IMG/VR virus record: IMGVR_UViG_3300050821_002215
Span: 1-21,049 of that record
Length of the DNA: 21,049 nt
Direction: 5' to 3' (one strand)
DNA from: a virus
Shown: piece after piece, positions 1 through 7,265 of the stretch
How positions within the stretch are numbered: position 1 is the first letter of the stretch
Layout: each line of letters opens with the position of its first letter
Notes under the pieces: generated by a model
What the model was told of the DNA's origin: nothing
What the model saw: the letters and a program-made list of their open reading frames with translations, nothing else
Database searches by the model: none
Translations under genes and position numbers: made by a program

Positions 1-433
1 TGAACAGCGAGCGCGCGGCGCGCATGCCGGAGGCGACAGGGGCGTGGAACGCGCCGGCGTCGGCGCTCTTCCCTTCCTGCACCGCCATCGCGACCAACGC
101 CCGGCCAATCGCGCTGCGGCGATGCTCGGGCGCGACATAGAATTCCATCAGCACCTGGCACGGGCGGACACTGAAGCTGTGGTCAAGGACGTAGGCCAGG
201 AACCCGACGATCTCGTCGTCGACGATGGCGAGGATGTGAGGCCGTTCGTTAGCGGCTACGCCGCACAGGATGGTGTTGCGCGCCCGGGGTCCGTCCCACT
301 CAAGAAAATCCTTGTAGACCGCTTCCTGGTAGAAGCGTTCGTACAGACCCATTAGCTCGGGCACGTCGTTCACGTCGGCGAAGCGGAACGCTACGTGCTC
401 GTCAAGGTTGTCGAGGGTGATCGGTTTGTTCAT
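1..433 (-). CDS. GNAT-family acetyltransferase, C-terminus cut by window edge
   Basis: The frame is open from an ATG at 433 to the left edge without a stop (144 residues seen). The translation has the GNAT N-acetyltransferase pattern. Around residues 65-85 the strand ILAIVDDEIVGFLAYV precedes EFYVAPEHRRSAIGRALV (about residues 98-115), which matches motif A: a beta-4 strand followed by an acetyl-CoA pyrophosphate loop of the type R/Q-x-x-G-x-A/G. GNAT enzymes move an acetyl group from acetyl-CoA to an amine; the substrate here is unknown. The start overlaps the end of the upstream gp13-like gene by 32 bases, so the two are probably translated together. No strong ribosome binding site was identified. 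Its place next to the virion gene block suggests a late-expressed or virion-associated protein, but this is inference. Confidence 0.8.
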   Translation of the reverse strand, partial: MNKPITLDNLDEHVAFRFADVNDVPELMGLYERFYQEAVYKDFLEWDGPRARNTILCGVAANERPHILAIVDDEIVGFLAYVLDHSFSVRPCQVLMEFYVAPEHRRSAIGRALVAMAVQEGKSADAGAFHAPVASGMRAARSLF

Positions 434-908
434 CGGCAAGCCACGCGAAGAGGGTGAAATCTTCGTGTCGGATGCCGAATTCCGACAATGCGGCCTCTGC
501 TTTCCAGCCCAGCGAAGTGAGCCAGATCCGGGTGTCTTCGCGCTTGGCGAGAGCCCGGCACTCGGCGCGGTGGAACCCCGCCTTGAGCAATTGAGGCACC
601 ATAACATGGCGCGCCTGTCTTGTCACGCCCCTGACGACGTGGGGCCAGCTCGCCGTGCCGAACGCCCAGCAGCCGGCGACGGCGGGCGTCATCGCGTAGG
701 CTCCGAGGACAGCGGAGGGTTCGCCGGTGTCTCCGCGCCAGAAGATCCAGCCGTCGAGGGTGAGCGCAAGCTGGCAGAACTGGAGCGCCAGCTTCATGCT
801 GTCGAACCCCACGCCGCGCACCGCTTCGATCTCTTCTTTGTCTTCAGGACGCAGATTGGCGAGGATGTACTGAAGCGGCTCCGGCGCGACCGACGTGATC
901 CTGCTCAT
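402..908 (-). CDS. T7 gp13-like (DUF2833) GNAT-fold virion protein
   Basis: A 168-residue protein whose layout recalls the phage T7 gp13 family (DUF2833). It has an N-terminal helix with RPEDKEEIEAV, a central strand region reading GWIFWRGDTGEPSAVLGAYAM, then a VVRGVTRQARHVMVPQLLKAG helix (about residues 90-110) and a C-terminal LTSLGWKAEAAL...F segment typical of GNAT folds. T7 gp13 is needed for assembly of the internal core and is not a proven acetyltransferase. The motif A loop is poor here, so catalysis is doubtful. It starts with ATGA overlapping the stop of the preceding coiled-coil gene and lies downstream of the nozzle gene, matching the T7-type order of tail tubular proteins then internal virion proteins. 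The family call rests on pattern recognition, not a search. Confidence 0.75.
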   Translation of the reverse strand: MSRITSVAPEPLQYILANLRPEDKEEIEAVRGVGFDSMKLALQFCQLALTLDGWIFWRGDTGEPSAVLGAYAMTPAVAGCWAFGTASWPHVVRGVTRQARHVMVPQLLKAGFHRAECRALAKREDTRIWLTSLGWKAEAALSEFGIRHEDFTLFAWLADEQTDHPRQP

Positions 909-1153
909 CCGGTGTCTGTGAACGGAGCATAGCCGCGCATGCCCGTGGCTTGCTCCTGCGCGAGAATGTTGGGGTCGCGGATCGCGACCGTGCCGTCTGG
1001 AGAGACCCGCGTGACCGCGCCTCTTGGCTGGCGCAGGACCGTTTTGATCTCGGCAAGTTCGCGTTCCAGCAAATCGATGCGCGCATACACGAGATCAAAG
1101 GCGCGCTCCAGCCGGTCAAGACGGTCAACTAAGTGGTCATCACTGTAGGGCAT
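905..1153 (-). CDS. Small coiled-coil protein, function unknown
   Basis: An 82-residue protein starting with ATG at 1153, two bases after the stop of the nozzle gene. Residues 5-42 (DDHLVDRLDRLERAFDLVYA and on to ELAEIKTVL) form a clear heptad-type coiled coil, followed by a short beta-like C-terminus with GAVTRVSPDGTVAIRDPN. Its stop overlaps the start of the gp13-like gene as ATGA. Small coiled-coil proteins in this position occur in many podophages, sometimes as minor tail or fibre-trimer elements, but I do not recognise the family. Gene reality is supported by tight coupling on both sides and the coherent helical sequence. Confidence 0.75.
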   Translation of the reverse strand: MPYSDDHLVDRLDRLERAFDLVYARIDLLERELAEIKTVLRQPRGAVTRVSPDGTVAIRDPNILAQEQATGMRGYAPFTDTG

Positions 1154-1155
1154 GG

Positions 1156-2643
1156 TCAGCTCGTGTCGCTCGGCGCGTAGTGAAGGAAGATTTTCGAGAA
1201 CGTCGCGGCCCCCGGCGCTTGGTGGGTGATCTGAAGCTGGATGTGGGTGCCGCGCCCACTGATTGGAATTCTCCCGTCCATGATCGTCGGGCCGTCAATC
1301 GTGCAGATCTGGTCGAATGGTGTTGTCGCCTCGGTCGGGTCGAACGACGCTTGCACGTTCCAAGTCGAGCCCGGATCATTGGCGCAGATGGCGTCAAAAC
1401 CCTGGTAAAACTTGAAGGTCGCCGGCTTGTCGAACGAGAGGAATGGCGTGGTGAAGCTGACCGGGCAACTGTCGTAGTTCAACGCGCCCTGCGAGCCGAA
1501 GCGATAGATCGCTCCAGTGGTCGAGCGCAGCACGACGTAAGGGTCGGAGAACACACAATGCTGGTTGTCGATGGCGAACTCGGGGATGTAGACGCTCCAC
1601 GCCGAGATATTTGGCGACGCCCAGTTCGACAAAATGTAGATCCGGTCGCCGAAGGTCATCCAGATCCGGCCCGTCCGAGGCGAGAGGATTGCTCTCGTCC
1701 AGTAGAGGCCATAAAGCGAGCCTCGCGTCGCCAGCAAGTCTTGAATGATCGGGTCGATGGGCGAGCCCACGTCAGCCACCGCAGCGGTCGTTGTCAGATC
1801 ACGCGCCCGGAGCGACCTGATCCCGTGGGTTCCCAAGAAATAGACATCGTTGGCGACATATTGCCTGACGCTGCACGGCGCCAGCGTGCCTGCGTCGCGC
1901 AGCGTTTGGTAATATTGGTTCAACGACGGGTCCGGGTCCAGGAACCAGAGCTGGCACGACAAGTTGGAGAAAATCGCCATCTTGTCGTAGTAGACCTCCA
2001 TCGCGGTCAAGTTCTCGCTGTCGGCGTCGTTCGCGCCAATATTAACGAACCCTGAGCCGTTGTGAGCGACATTGCCGGAACTGTCGGGCGGCGGGTCCTG
2101 CCAAATCGTCGGGTCGCCAACAGCACTGAAAAACAAGTTGCGTCCGAAGACGCCGTACATCTTCTCTTTGTAGGTGCGAACGAAAGTGCCTTTGTTCGCG
2201 GCCTGCGTGACCAATACACCATTGTAATAGTGCCACCAATTAAGATTTCCGGCGAAGACGACGTAGATCTGGCCGTTGAACACATCATAAGAGTACTGAG
2301 CGACAAGTGTATCGCCCGGCGGTTGGGCGATGTGAATGACGCCGATATTGGTTGTAGTCGGCTGGTCGATCTGACCTGGAGTTCCACTCACCAAATGGGT
2401 GAACACCAGATTGTTGACCGAGCAAAGTCCTATCGATCCTGCCGGAGCCTGACACCATTCAGCGAACGCCGTGCGCTTCTCGATCTCGCCGCCTTGGGTG
2501 ATGTGGGCGTTCTGAAGCATCCGCAGAGTGCCTGCGGGCGCAGTAAGCGCGCTCTTGCGCAGGTCCATGCCGGCTTGGAAGTTGGCGATCTCGTAGTAGA
2601 GCGAGGCTCCCCCGCCAGCTCCTCCCCCGCGCTGTCCAGCCAC
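1156..2643 (-). CDS. Tail nozzle / packaged-DNA stabilisation protein
   Basis: A 495-residue protein on a GTG start (2643), three bases after the adaptor stop, with a G-rich but weak ribosome binding site. The N-terminal FQAGMDLRKSALTAPAGTLR followed by QNAHITQGGEIEKR is the hallmark opening of the P22 gp10 / T7 gp12 type of tail tube closure proteins, where the GxLRxLxN...GEixKR region starts a beta-propeller. The rest is beta-rich with repeating aromatic strands (YDVFNGQIYVVF, MYGVFGRNLFFSAVGDPTIW, DRIYILSNW). Length is close to P22 gp10 (about 470 residues). Such proteins form the hexameric nozzle below the adaptor and hold packaged DNA. The order adaptor then nozzle agrees. The broad role is well supported; P22-like versus T7-like assignment is not decided. 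Confidence 0.85.
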   Translation of the reverse strand: MAGQRGGGAGGGASLYYEIANFQAGMDLRKSALTAPAGTLRMLQNAHITQGGEIEKRTAFAEWCQAPAGSIGLCSVNNLVFTHLVSGTPGQIDQPTTTNIGVIHIAQPPGDTLVAQYSYDVFNGQIYVVFAGNLNWWHYYNGVLVTQAANKGTFVRTYKEKMYGVFGRNLFFSAVGDPTIWQDPPPDSSGNVAHNGSGFVNIGANDADSENLTAMEVYYDKMAIFSNLSCQLWFLDPDPSLNQYYQTLRDAGTLAPCSVRQYVANDVYFLGTHGIRSLRARDLTTTAAVADVGSPIDPIIQDLLATRGSLYGLYWTRAILSPRTGRIWMTFGDRIYILSNWASPNISAWSVYIPEFAIDNQHCVFSDPYVVLRSTTGAIYRFGSQGALNYDSCPVSFTTPFLSFDKPATFKFYQGFDAICANDPGSTWNVQASFDPTEATTPFDQICTIDGPTIMDGRIPISGRGTHIQLQITHQAPGAATFSKIFLHYAPSDTS

Positions 2644-2646
2644 CGG

Positions 2647-3423
2647 CTACCCCCCGATCTGCTGGTACGCCGGAATGAAGTCGAGATAGGGCGTCAGGCG
2701 TCGACCATCGTTGAGCGACCCCATGTGGCCGCCATCTTTGGAAAGCGACTTCATGTTGCGCTGCTGCGCCCCCAACCGGGCGATCAGCATGCGCCGGTAC
2801 TGGTTGGCCTTCTGGAGTTTGAGCGACGCGCTCTCGCTCTTTTGCATCGCCAAAATCTCAGCCGCTGCAAAGAGAACCACCAGGGTCGCGTCGATCACGC
2901 AGGTGTCTGTGTCCTCGACCAGCGCGTTCAACGGCGCGTTGCCCTCGATGCGCAGCGAGTAGGGATAGTTGGCGGGCGGGATCGGCCACACTTCAAACTG
3001 CGCGGCGGCGTTCGTCGAGCCGCTGGTCACATCGTACTGGGCGCAATTGCGCCAGCGCCGGGGCGGCCACGCCTGGATCAATTCACCGCCCATCGCCGCG
3101 TAGGTCTGCGGGTTAATACCGTAGTCCAGGGGCACCCAGGTGACGCCCTGCGGCCACCAGATCCTGAAGATGCTGTCGAACGGGAGTTCAGGCGGATAGT
3201 CGTAGTAACGCTGGCCGGCGACCATCGGCATGTCGTGGTAGATCGTCAGATGCGGCCACTCGATGTCGTTCCACTGCTCGCGCTGCACCCGCTGAAGCTG
3301 ATAATTGTAGAAAGGCGTCGAAGACGTGGTCTGGCTGGGGGTCAGCGACTGAAACGTCTCGGCGAGAAGCTCGTAGCGCAGCTCGCTCAAAGGCACGCCC
3401 ACCCGCATCGAGCGCAGGGCCAT
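2647..3423 (-). CDS. Head-tail adaptor / tail tubular protein A-like
   Basis: A 258-residue protein starting at ATG 3423 with a clear AGGAGG eight bases upstream. The sequence has the look of podophage adaptors (T7 gp11 / P22 gp4-like, and phage proteins annotated as tail tubular A). It has an early helix with LSELRYELLAET, an aromatic strand set PHLTIYHDMPMVAGQRYYDYP, FRIWWPQGVTWVPLDYG, then RWRNCAQYDV and FEVWPIPP, and a helical C-terminus from about residue 195 (LVVLFAAAEILAMQKSESASLKLQKANQYRRMLIARLG). Adaptors bind the bottom of the portal as a dodecamer and connect to the nozzle. It is followed directly by the nozzle gene, which supports the role. Confidence 0.8.
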   Translation of the reverse strand: MALRSMRVGVPLSELRYELLAETFQSLTPSQTTSSTPFYNYQLQRVQREQWNDIEWPHLTIYHDMPMVAGQRYYDYPPELPFDSIFRIWWPQGVTWVPLDYGINPQTYAAMGGELIQAWPPRRWRNCAQYDVTSGSTNAAAQFEVWPIPPANYPYSLRIEGNAPLNALVEDTDTCVIDATLVVLFAAAEILAMQKSESASLKLQKANQYRRMLIARLGAQQRNMKSLSKDGGHMGSLNDGRRLTPYLDFIPAYQQIGG

Positions 3424-3453
3424 ATTCGAACCCTCCTAGACTGACGCGCCTGC

Positions 3454-3588
3454 CTACTCGGCGTCGGCCAGCTTGGTCTCAAGCGCCCGGATCTCGTCTT
3501 CGATCCGCTTGGCTTCCTTGGTGGCTGCGTCCCATTTGACCCGCGCCTCGTGGCAGAGGGCGTCGATCTGTTCTCTCAAGTCGTTCAT
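3454..3588 (-). CDS. 44-residue coiled-coil protein
   Basis: A short gene from ATG 3588 to TAG 3454-3456. A strong ribosome binding site (TAGGAG, seven bases before ATG) overlaps the TAG stop of the upstream 135-residue gene. The translation begins MNDLREQIDALCHEAR and continues as a charged heptad helix (KEAKRIEDEIRALETKLADAE) to the end. It sits just before the adaptor gene. Function is unknown. The good ribosome site, amphipathic helix and tight packing make it a credible gene despite its size. Confidence 0.6.
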   Translation of the reverse strand: MNDLREQIDALCHEARVKWDAATKEAKRIEDEIRALETKLADAE

Positions 3589-3597
3589 CGCTCGCTC

Positions 3598-4005
3598 CTA
3601 TATCCGGGCGTCGAGCGCGTCTTCGTCGGGCTTGTGCTGCTGCACCCGCGTCGGCCGGTCGCTTGGCTTTTTGCTGCGCTTGGCGTTCCTTGGGTTGATC
3701 GGCCAGCCCGGCATGAACCACTCGATTTGGAAGCTCTTGCCGGCGTAGACGCTCTCAACGATGTCGCGCCCATAGATCAGCGACATGCGCTCTTTCTCGC
3801 GCGACGGCGTCTCGCGCGGTCCAAGAGCGATAGGCCGAATATCGTAGATCGCCTGCTCGCCGTGGACTGCCTGAAGCACCAGGATCTCAGGCCAAGGCAC
3901 CGGGTTCTCCTCGCCACGCTGGAGCACGTTGAACTTCTCATTGGCGATGTCGATCATGCACTCGCACAAGTGCTGTTGCATGTACCCTTCTTCGCGCTCG
4001 TTCAT
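3598..4005 (-). CDS. Hypothetical protein, 135 residues
   Basis: A 135-residue protein starting at ATG 4005, overlapping the stop of the Pro-rich gene as ATGA. The N-terminal half is a helix plus mixed alpha/beta (EEGYMQQHLCECMIDIANEK), with EILVLQAVHGEQAIYDIRPIAL in the middle and a basic, probably disordered tail from about residue 105 (NPRNAKRSKKPSDRPTRV). No recognised domain. It lies between the capsid-associated genes and the adaptor, so a minor head or connector role is possible, but nothing in the sequence proves it. Confidence 0.7.
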   Translation of the reverse strand: MNEREEGYMQQHLCECMIDIANEKFNVLQRGEENPVPWPEILVLQAVHGEQAIYDIRPIALGPRETPSREKERMSLIYGRDIVESVYAGKSFQIEWFMPGWPINPRNAKRSKKPSDRPTRVQQHKPDEDALDARI

Positions 4006-4325
4006 GGCTGCTTCTTCGTGTCTGCGGCCTTGTGATCGGCCTTGCGCGCCTCTTCTTGCGCCGCCTTGAGCCTGGCGCCGCGCTCGGCTTCGGTCTTCGC
4101 CAGTTCCTCTTCGTCGGCGGGCTGGCCGGCGACATAGTCCCTGCTGCCCGGCTTGGCGAGATGAAAGTCCTCCGGCGGCGGATAGTTCTCAGTCTTTGGC
4201 GGAAGATCCTCCGGCGGCTTGTCTGGCGTTGGCGCTGGCGTTGGCGCTGGCGGCTTGGCTGGCGTTGGCGCCGGCTGATGCGACGCTTGCTGCGGCGGGC
4301 GGCCCGGCGGTTGGCTGGTCGTCAT
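4002..4325 (-). CDS. Proline-rich, partly helical protein
   Basis: I choose ATG 4325 (107 residues) because GGAG lies eight bases ahead of it. An in-frame ATG at 4355 overlaps the Ig-like gene stop as ATGA and would add ten residues, but has no visible ribosome site, so either is possible. Residues 1-50 are low-complexity Pro/Ala/Thr (APTPAKPPAPTPAPTPDKPP), probably an extended linker. Residues 75-107 are a charged helix (EEELAKTEAERGARLKAAQE). No known family. The composition looks like a flexible spacer on a capsid-associated protein, which is only an inference. Confidence 0.65.
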   Translation of the reverse strand: MTTSQPPGRPPQQASHQPAPTPAKPPAPTPAPTPDKPPEDLPPKTENYPPPEDFHLAKPGSRDYVAGQPADEEELAKTEAERGARLKAAQEEARKADHKAADTKKQP

Positions 4326-4351
4326 GGCGAAGTTCTCCTTCGGTTTTGCCT

Positions 4352-4741
4352 TCATGGTACGGAGACGACATTCGAGCGGACAGTGACCGCGCCGGCTCCA
4401 TTAGTGGCGGTGACCTCGCATTCGACCTGGTAGCCGGACGAGAGGGCGAGCAAAGTGTAAGTTGCGACGGTCGCGCCCGCGATAGGGACGCTGGAGCCAA
4501 ACGCTCGACGCTTCCACTGATAAGTGAGGGTGGGCGAATTGAGCCACGTTCCAGCCGAGCAAGTCTGAACCTGACCAACTGCGACCGTGCCGCTGAGGGC
4601 CGGGGCGGTGGTGCAGACCGGCCCCGCCGCAGCATGAACCTGCTTGGTTTGCGCGAGCCGTGGCTTCAACGCCGTGACGGCCGATGTCGTGTGGTTCTGG
4701 ATAAAGGATACGTCATCAGCGCTTGCAGCGGGCAGGATCAT
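4352..4741 (-). CDS. Ig-like domain phage protein (possible capsid decoration)
   Basis: A 129-residue protein. From about residue 42 it follows the bacterial/phage Ig-like repeat closely: APALSGTVAVGQVQTCSAGTW, then LTYQWKR, then PIAGATVATYTL and SGYQVECEVTATNGAGAVTV. The two cysteines (QTC and VEC) and the YQW tryptophan are the usual core of this fold. The first 35 residues (MILPAASADDVSFIQNHTTS and a helix) are a separate N-terminus. Ig-like domains on phage heads and tails are thought to bind weakly to carbohydrate or cell surfaces. Its place two genes after the capsid gene fits a head decoration protein. It starts at ATG 4741 with an AGAGAG purine stretch upstream. Confidence 0.8.
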   Translation of the reverse strand: MILPAASADDVSFIQNHTTSAVTALKPRLAQTKQVHAAAGPVCTTAPALSGTVAVGQVQTCSAGTWLNSPTLTYQWKRRAFGSSVPIAGATVATYTLLALSSGYQVECEVTATNGAGAVTVRSNVVSVP

Positions 4742-4760
4742 GGCTTTCTCTCTTTCTGGC

Positions 4761-4949
4761 TTACGGTTTGGTCCTGCGCCTTTCCGCCTTGCTCATCTGA
4801 CCGCGCGCCACGCCCTGCGCTGTCGGCTTGTTGGTTCCGGGCTTGAGCGAACCACTCTTCTGGAGTGACGCCGTCGCCACCGCGTAGGGGTTCACTCCCG
4901 GGCTCGATTTCTTGACGGCTTTGACCGCCTCGTCGAGAATTTTGGGCAT
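4761..4949 (-). CDS. Small basic protein downstream of capsid gene
   Basis: A 62-residue protein from ATG 4949, chosen over the upstream start at 5036 because AAGGAGG lies six bases before it and because 5036 would run into the capsid gene. The sequence MPKILDEAVKAVKKSSPG, then VNPYAVATASLQKSGSLKPG, then a basic end (SKAERRRTKP) is of a type I have met in small phage head-module proteins: a short helix, the NPYAVATAxLQKxG segment, and a positive tail. Function is not established. It is the first gene after the 4996-5020 repeat element, about 46 bases downstream of it. Confidence 0.7.
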   Translation of the reverse strand: MPKILDEAVKAVKKSSPGVNPYAVATASLQKSGSLKPGTNKPTAQGVARGQMSKAERRRTKP

Positions 4950-4995
4950 TCGTCGCCTCCTTCCAAACGACGGGAGCTGTCGCCCCCGTCGGCTA

Positions 4996-5020
4996 TGTCT
5001 AGCGTAAAACAGGACGCTAG
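4996..5020 (-). promoter_or_regulatory. 20-base repeated element, copy 1, with 7-bp hairpin
   Basis: TGTCTAGCGTAAAACAGGAC (plus strand, 4996-5015) matches copy 2 at 7243-7262 in 18 of 20 bases. On the minus strand it starts at the capsid stop codon and ends about 46 bases ahead of the next gene start. CTAGCGT (4999-5005) pairs with ACGCTAG (5014-5020) around an 8-base loop. The capsid TAG is followed in frame by five codons and a second TAG inside the element. It could be a phage-specific promoter, an RNA processing site or a weak terminator; there is no T-tract after the stem. Confidence 0.45.
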
Positions 5021-6132
5021 GCGATGTCCAAAACAAGCGACGAATTCAGCATCGAAGCGACCATCTGGCCGGTCGACGTGATCGACTTGTAGAGCACGAA
5101 AATGTTATACGGGCGCGCCGGGGTGTGGTCCTTGCGCCACTCGTCTTCCATCGCCATCAGGAAGATGCACTTCGGGTCGAACCAATAGAGCCGCTTGGAG
5201 AAGCCCAGGTCGTCGAGCGTTGGGTCGTACTGCACCTTGGTCCCGCCAGGCAGGATAATGTCGCCCGAAGAGATGTCCTGCGAGTTGGAGAAGCCGGTCA
5301 TGGTGTACGTGCCGTTCGCCCGGCGCTCGATCATCAAGGCGTCGATCAGCGCCGACCCCGCCAGCGCCACCGTCGGCTTGCCGCCATAACGGATGAGCTG
5401 GAAGTACTCGTGCTGGAGCGCCTGCAACAGCGCGCCGCCGTTGGCGGGGTTCGACGTGATCGGGCCGCCGCCGGAGATCGCGTCGCCCGGGGTTGTCCCG
5501 ATCTGCGTCGCCATCGCGGCGGTGTGCGCCCGGTTGCGCCACCAGGTGAACCCGGTCGCGGCGGTCTGATCGAGGCCGCCGACAGTGCCTACGCCGGGAT
5601 TGTCCTTGATAATGCTGCGCATGCCGGCCAGCGCCTTGGCGTCCGAAGTGCCGTCGCCCCACAGCAGCGCGTTCATGGTGCGGGCGTACTGCTCGCCCAA
5701 CGAGAACAGCTTCTGTTGGAGGAGATTGACGAGGACCGTCAGCTCGCGCTTCGAGTGCTCGGCGGTCTTGTCGCCGTTGGTGTCGACGACGCTGATGCCG
5801 TCGATCTTCAGCTCGGTGTGGGTAAGCGTCAGGCCGATGTGATGTTCGCGCCAGGGGTAGTTCGCCCGCTTAATGTTGGCCGGGGTGAAGAACCCGACGG
5901 CGTCGTTGTGGGTGTAACCCTTGACGACATCGTTGCCGGAGCCGTCGCCGTACTGCCCGACGACCGCGAGCGAGATATTGCCCTTGCCGCCGGGGAAGGT
6001 CTTCTTGCGCCCCTCAAGGAGGTTCAGAAGAGGCTTGTTCTGGATCGACTGGTCGAACTCACCGCCTTTGTTAAAGTAGTAGTCGAGTGACGCGTTCGCG
6101 ATGGAGGCGATTTCGCCTGCTGTGAAGGCCAT
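5017..6132 (-). CDS. Major capsid protein
   Basis: A 371-residue protein with ATG at 6132 and GGAG eight bases upstream. The pattern fits an HK97-fold major capsid protein of the group found with podophage portals: an N-terminal helix (EIASIANASLDYYFNKGGEF), the EGRKKTFPGGKGNISLAVVG strand pair, a long spine helix around residues 125-160 (SKRELTVLVNLLQQKLFSLG), a glycine-rich loop (GDAISGGGPITSNPANGGAL), P-domain strands with ALIDALMIERRANGTYTMTG, and a C-terminal part with WRKDHTPARPYNIFVLY. It follows the scaffold gene by 18 bases, the classical order. The family was recognised by context and general pattern. Confidence 0.88.
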   Translation of the reverse strand: MAFTAGEIASIANASLDYYFNKGGEFDQSIQNKPLLNLLEGRKKTFPGGKGNISLAVVGQYGDGSGNDVVKGYTHNDAVGFFTPANIKRANYPWREHHIGLTLTHTELKIDGISVVDTNGDKTAEHSKRELTVLVNLLQQKLFSLGEQYARTMNALLWGDGTSDAKALAGMRSIIKDNPGVGTVGGLDQTAATGFTWWRNRAHTAAMATQIGTTPGDAISGGGPITSNPANGGALLQALQHEYFQLIRYGGKPTVALAGSALIDALMIERRANGTYTMTGFSNSQDISSGDIILPGGTKVQYDPTLDDLGFSKRLYWFDPKCIFLMAMEDEWRKDHTPARPYNIFVLYKSITSTGQMVASMLNSSLVLDIA

Positions 6133-6150
6133 TGCCTTGCTCCGTCAGAG

Positions 6151-7200
6151 CTATGCTCCGCGAGCACGCGCAAGTCCGAGTTCTGCGGCCTCCATCAGAG
6201 AGCGCGGCTCCGGGCGTGCGCCTGACGCGGCGCGGTTGATGCTGCTCGGAACTGCCCTGGTCGGCTGGCGTTGAGGGGCGAAGGATTGAAGCGTCCGGTT
6301 CGCCCGGGAGTAAGCCTCCTTGGCGATCTCGACAGCGTGCTCCGGCGACTGCGGAGCTCCTCGTTCCTGAACCACGGCCCAGAGGAAGTTCCTCACGGTT
6401 TCTTCCTTGCGTCCGTAGTCCGGGTCGGATTGGCGGATCCCGTTCTCCCACGCGCTCACCGTTTGCTCGATGGAGCGCGAGAGATGCTGCTGTTGCGCGA
6501 CGGTGACTTGAGTGCTCGCGACCTGCGTGACGCGCGTCGCGCGTTGCTCGGCGAGAGCCCTGGCGTACCTGTCGCGCGACATTTGAGCCGCCGCGTCGAA
6601 CGACACGCGACCCTGCTGAACCTCGCCTTGGAGATCCGGCGGGAGCGTGATCCCTAGCGCCTGCGTGGCGAGTTGAACGTAGGGTCCGACGCCATCCAAA
6701 AACGACTTGAAGTCGCCACGCCGCATGGCCGCCGCTAAGTCGAGCGTGAGCTGAAAATCTTCCCGTGCGATGTCGTTGGTGACGAGAAAATTTCGCAGTG
6801 TCTGCGTGACTTCGGCTTCAGCCTTGTAGGCGTTGCGCTGTCCAAGCAACTGCTCGATGCGCTCGCGGGTGCGTTTATTGTAGGCTGCGAGTTCGTCGGC
6901 AGATGGATCGTTGGCGAGGTCTGGCCCCTTGTCCGCTTCACCCGCTTTGGCTTCGGGTTCGGAACTAGGAACGCTCTCCGAGGGTGGCGAAGTCCCGGCG
7001 AGAGACGGCTCTTCATCAGTGTCGTCGGCGGGCTTGACCGCCTTGAGCACCGCTTCGAGCAGTGTCTCCTTAGTGTCGCTCTTCTCAGCCTCTGACGGGG
7101 AGGCGGTTACGTCGGGGGTTTGAGAACGCTCCGCCGGCGCTGCGCTAGTGGCGGCGTCTCGAAGCGTTTCAATGGGTTCGGCAGTCGACGGGTCTGCCAT
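6151..7200 (-). CDS. Capsid scaffolding protein
   Basis: A 349-residue protein just upstream of the capsid gene. Residues 1-95 are acidic, Ser/Pro/Glu-rich and probably disordered (TDEEPSLAG, SVPSSEPEAKAGEADKGPD). A coiled-coil region follows (ADELAAYNKRTRERIEQLLG), then a mostly helical body with the FLVTNDIAREDFQLTLDLAAAM and ARALAEQRATRVTQVASTQV stretches. The C-terminus is basic (RPEPRSLMEAAELGLARARG). An acidic start, helical middle and basic capsid-binding tail are the standard layout of podophage scaffolds, which guide capsid assembly inside the procapsid and then leave. The ATG at 7200 has only a distant GGAG (about 12 bases). It lies 43 bases downstream of repeat copy 2. Confidence 0.85.
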   Translation of the reverse strand: MADPSTAEPIETLRDAATSAAPAERSQTPDVTASPSEAEKSDTKETLLEAVLKAVKPADDTDEEPSLAGTSPPSESVPSSEPEAKAGEADKGPDLANDPSADELAAYNKRTRERIEQLLGQRNAYKAEAEVTQTLRNFLVTNDIAREDFQLTLDLAAAMRRGDFKSFLDGVGPYVQLATQALGITLPPDLQGEVQQGRVSFDAAAQMSRDRYARALAEQRATRVTQVASTQVTVAQQQHLSRSIEQTVSAWENGIRQSDPDYGRKEETVRNFLWAVVQERGAPQSPEHAVEIAKEAYSRANRTLQSFAPQRQPTRAVPSSINRAASGARPEPRSLMEAAELGLARARGA

Positions 7201-7240
7201 TTACGTCGGTGTCTCCACGAGCGTGTCTGCCCGTGCCTGT

Positions 7241-7265
7241 GGTGTCTAGCGTGAAACAAGACACC
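7241..7265 (-). promoter_or_regulatory. 20-base repeated element, copy 2, with 7-bp inverted repeat
   Basis: TGTCTAGCGTGAAACAAGAC (7243-7262) is the second copy of the element near 4996. It sits 43 bases upstream of the scaffold ATG, almost the same distance as copy 1 from its downstream gene. Here a different pair of arms makes the stem: GGTGTCT (7241-7247) with AGACACC (7259-7265). Because the core sequence is kept while the stem pairing is not, sequence recognition (for example by an RNA polymerase) looks more likely than a conserved hairpin. That conclusion is inference. Confidence 0.45.

Noticed and set aside
408-932. Rightward 174-codon frame opposite the gp13-like gene
   Set aside because: Antisense shadow; the leftward frame has operon coupling and a recognisable fold.
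2062-3444. Long rightward open frame of 460 codons opposite the nozzle and adaptor genes
   Set aside because: It spans two real leftward genes, has Arg/Val-rich shadow composition, and no ribosome site; GC-rich antisense frames stay open by codon bias.
5125-6090. Rightward 321-codon frame opposite the capsid gene
   Set aside because: Antisense shadow of the capsid protein with typical RRV/HRQ composition and no ribosome site.
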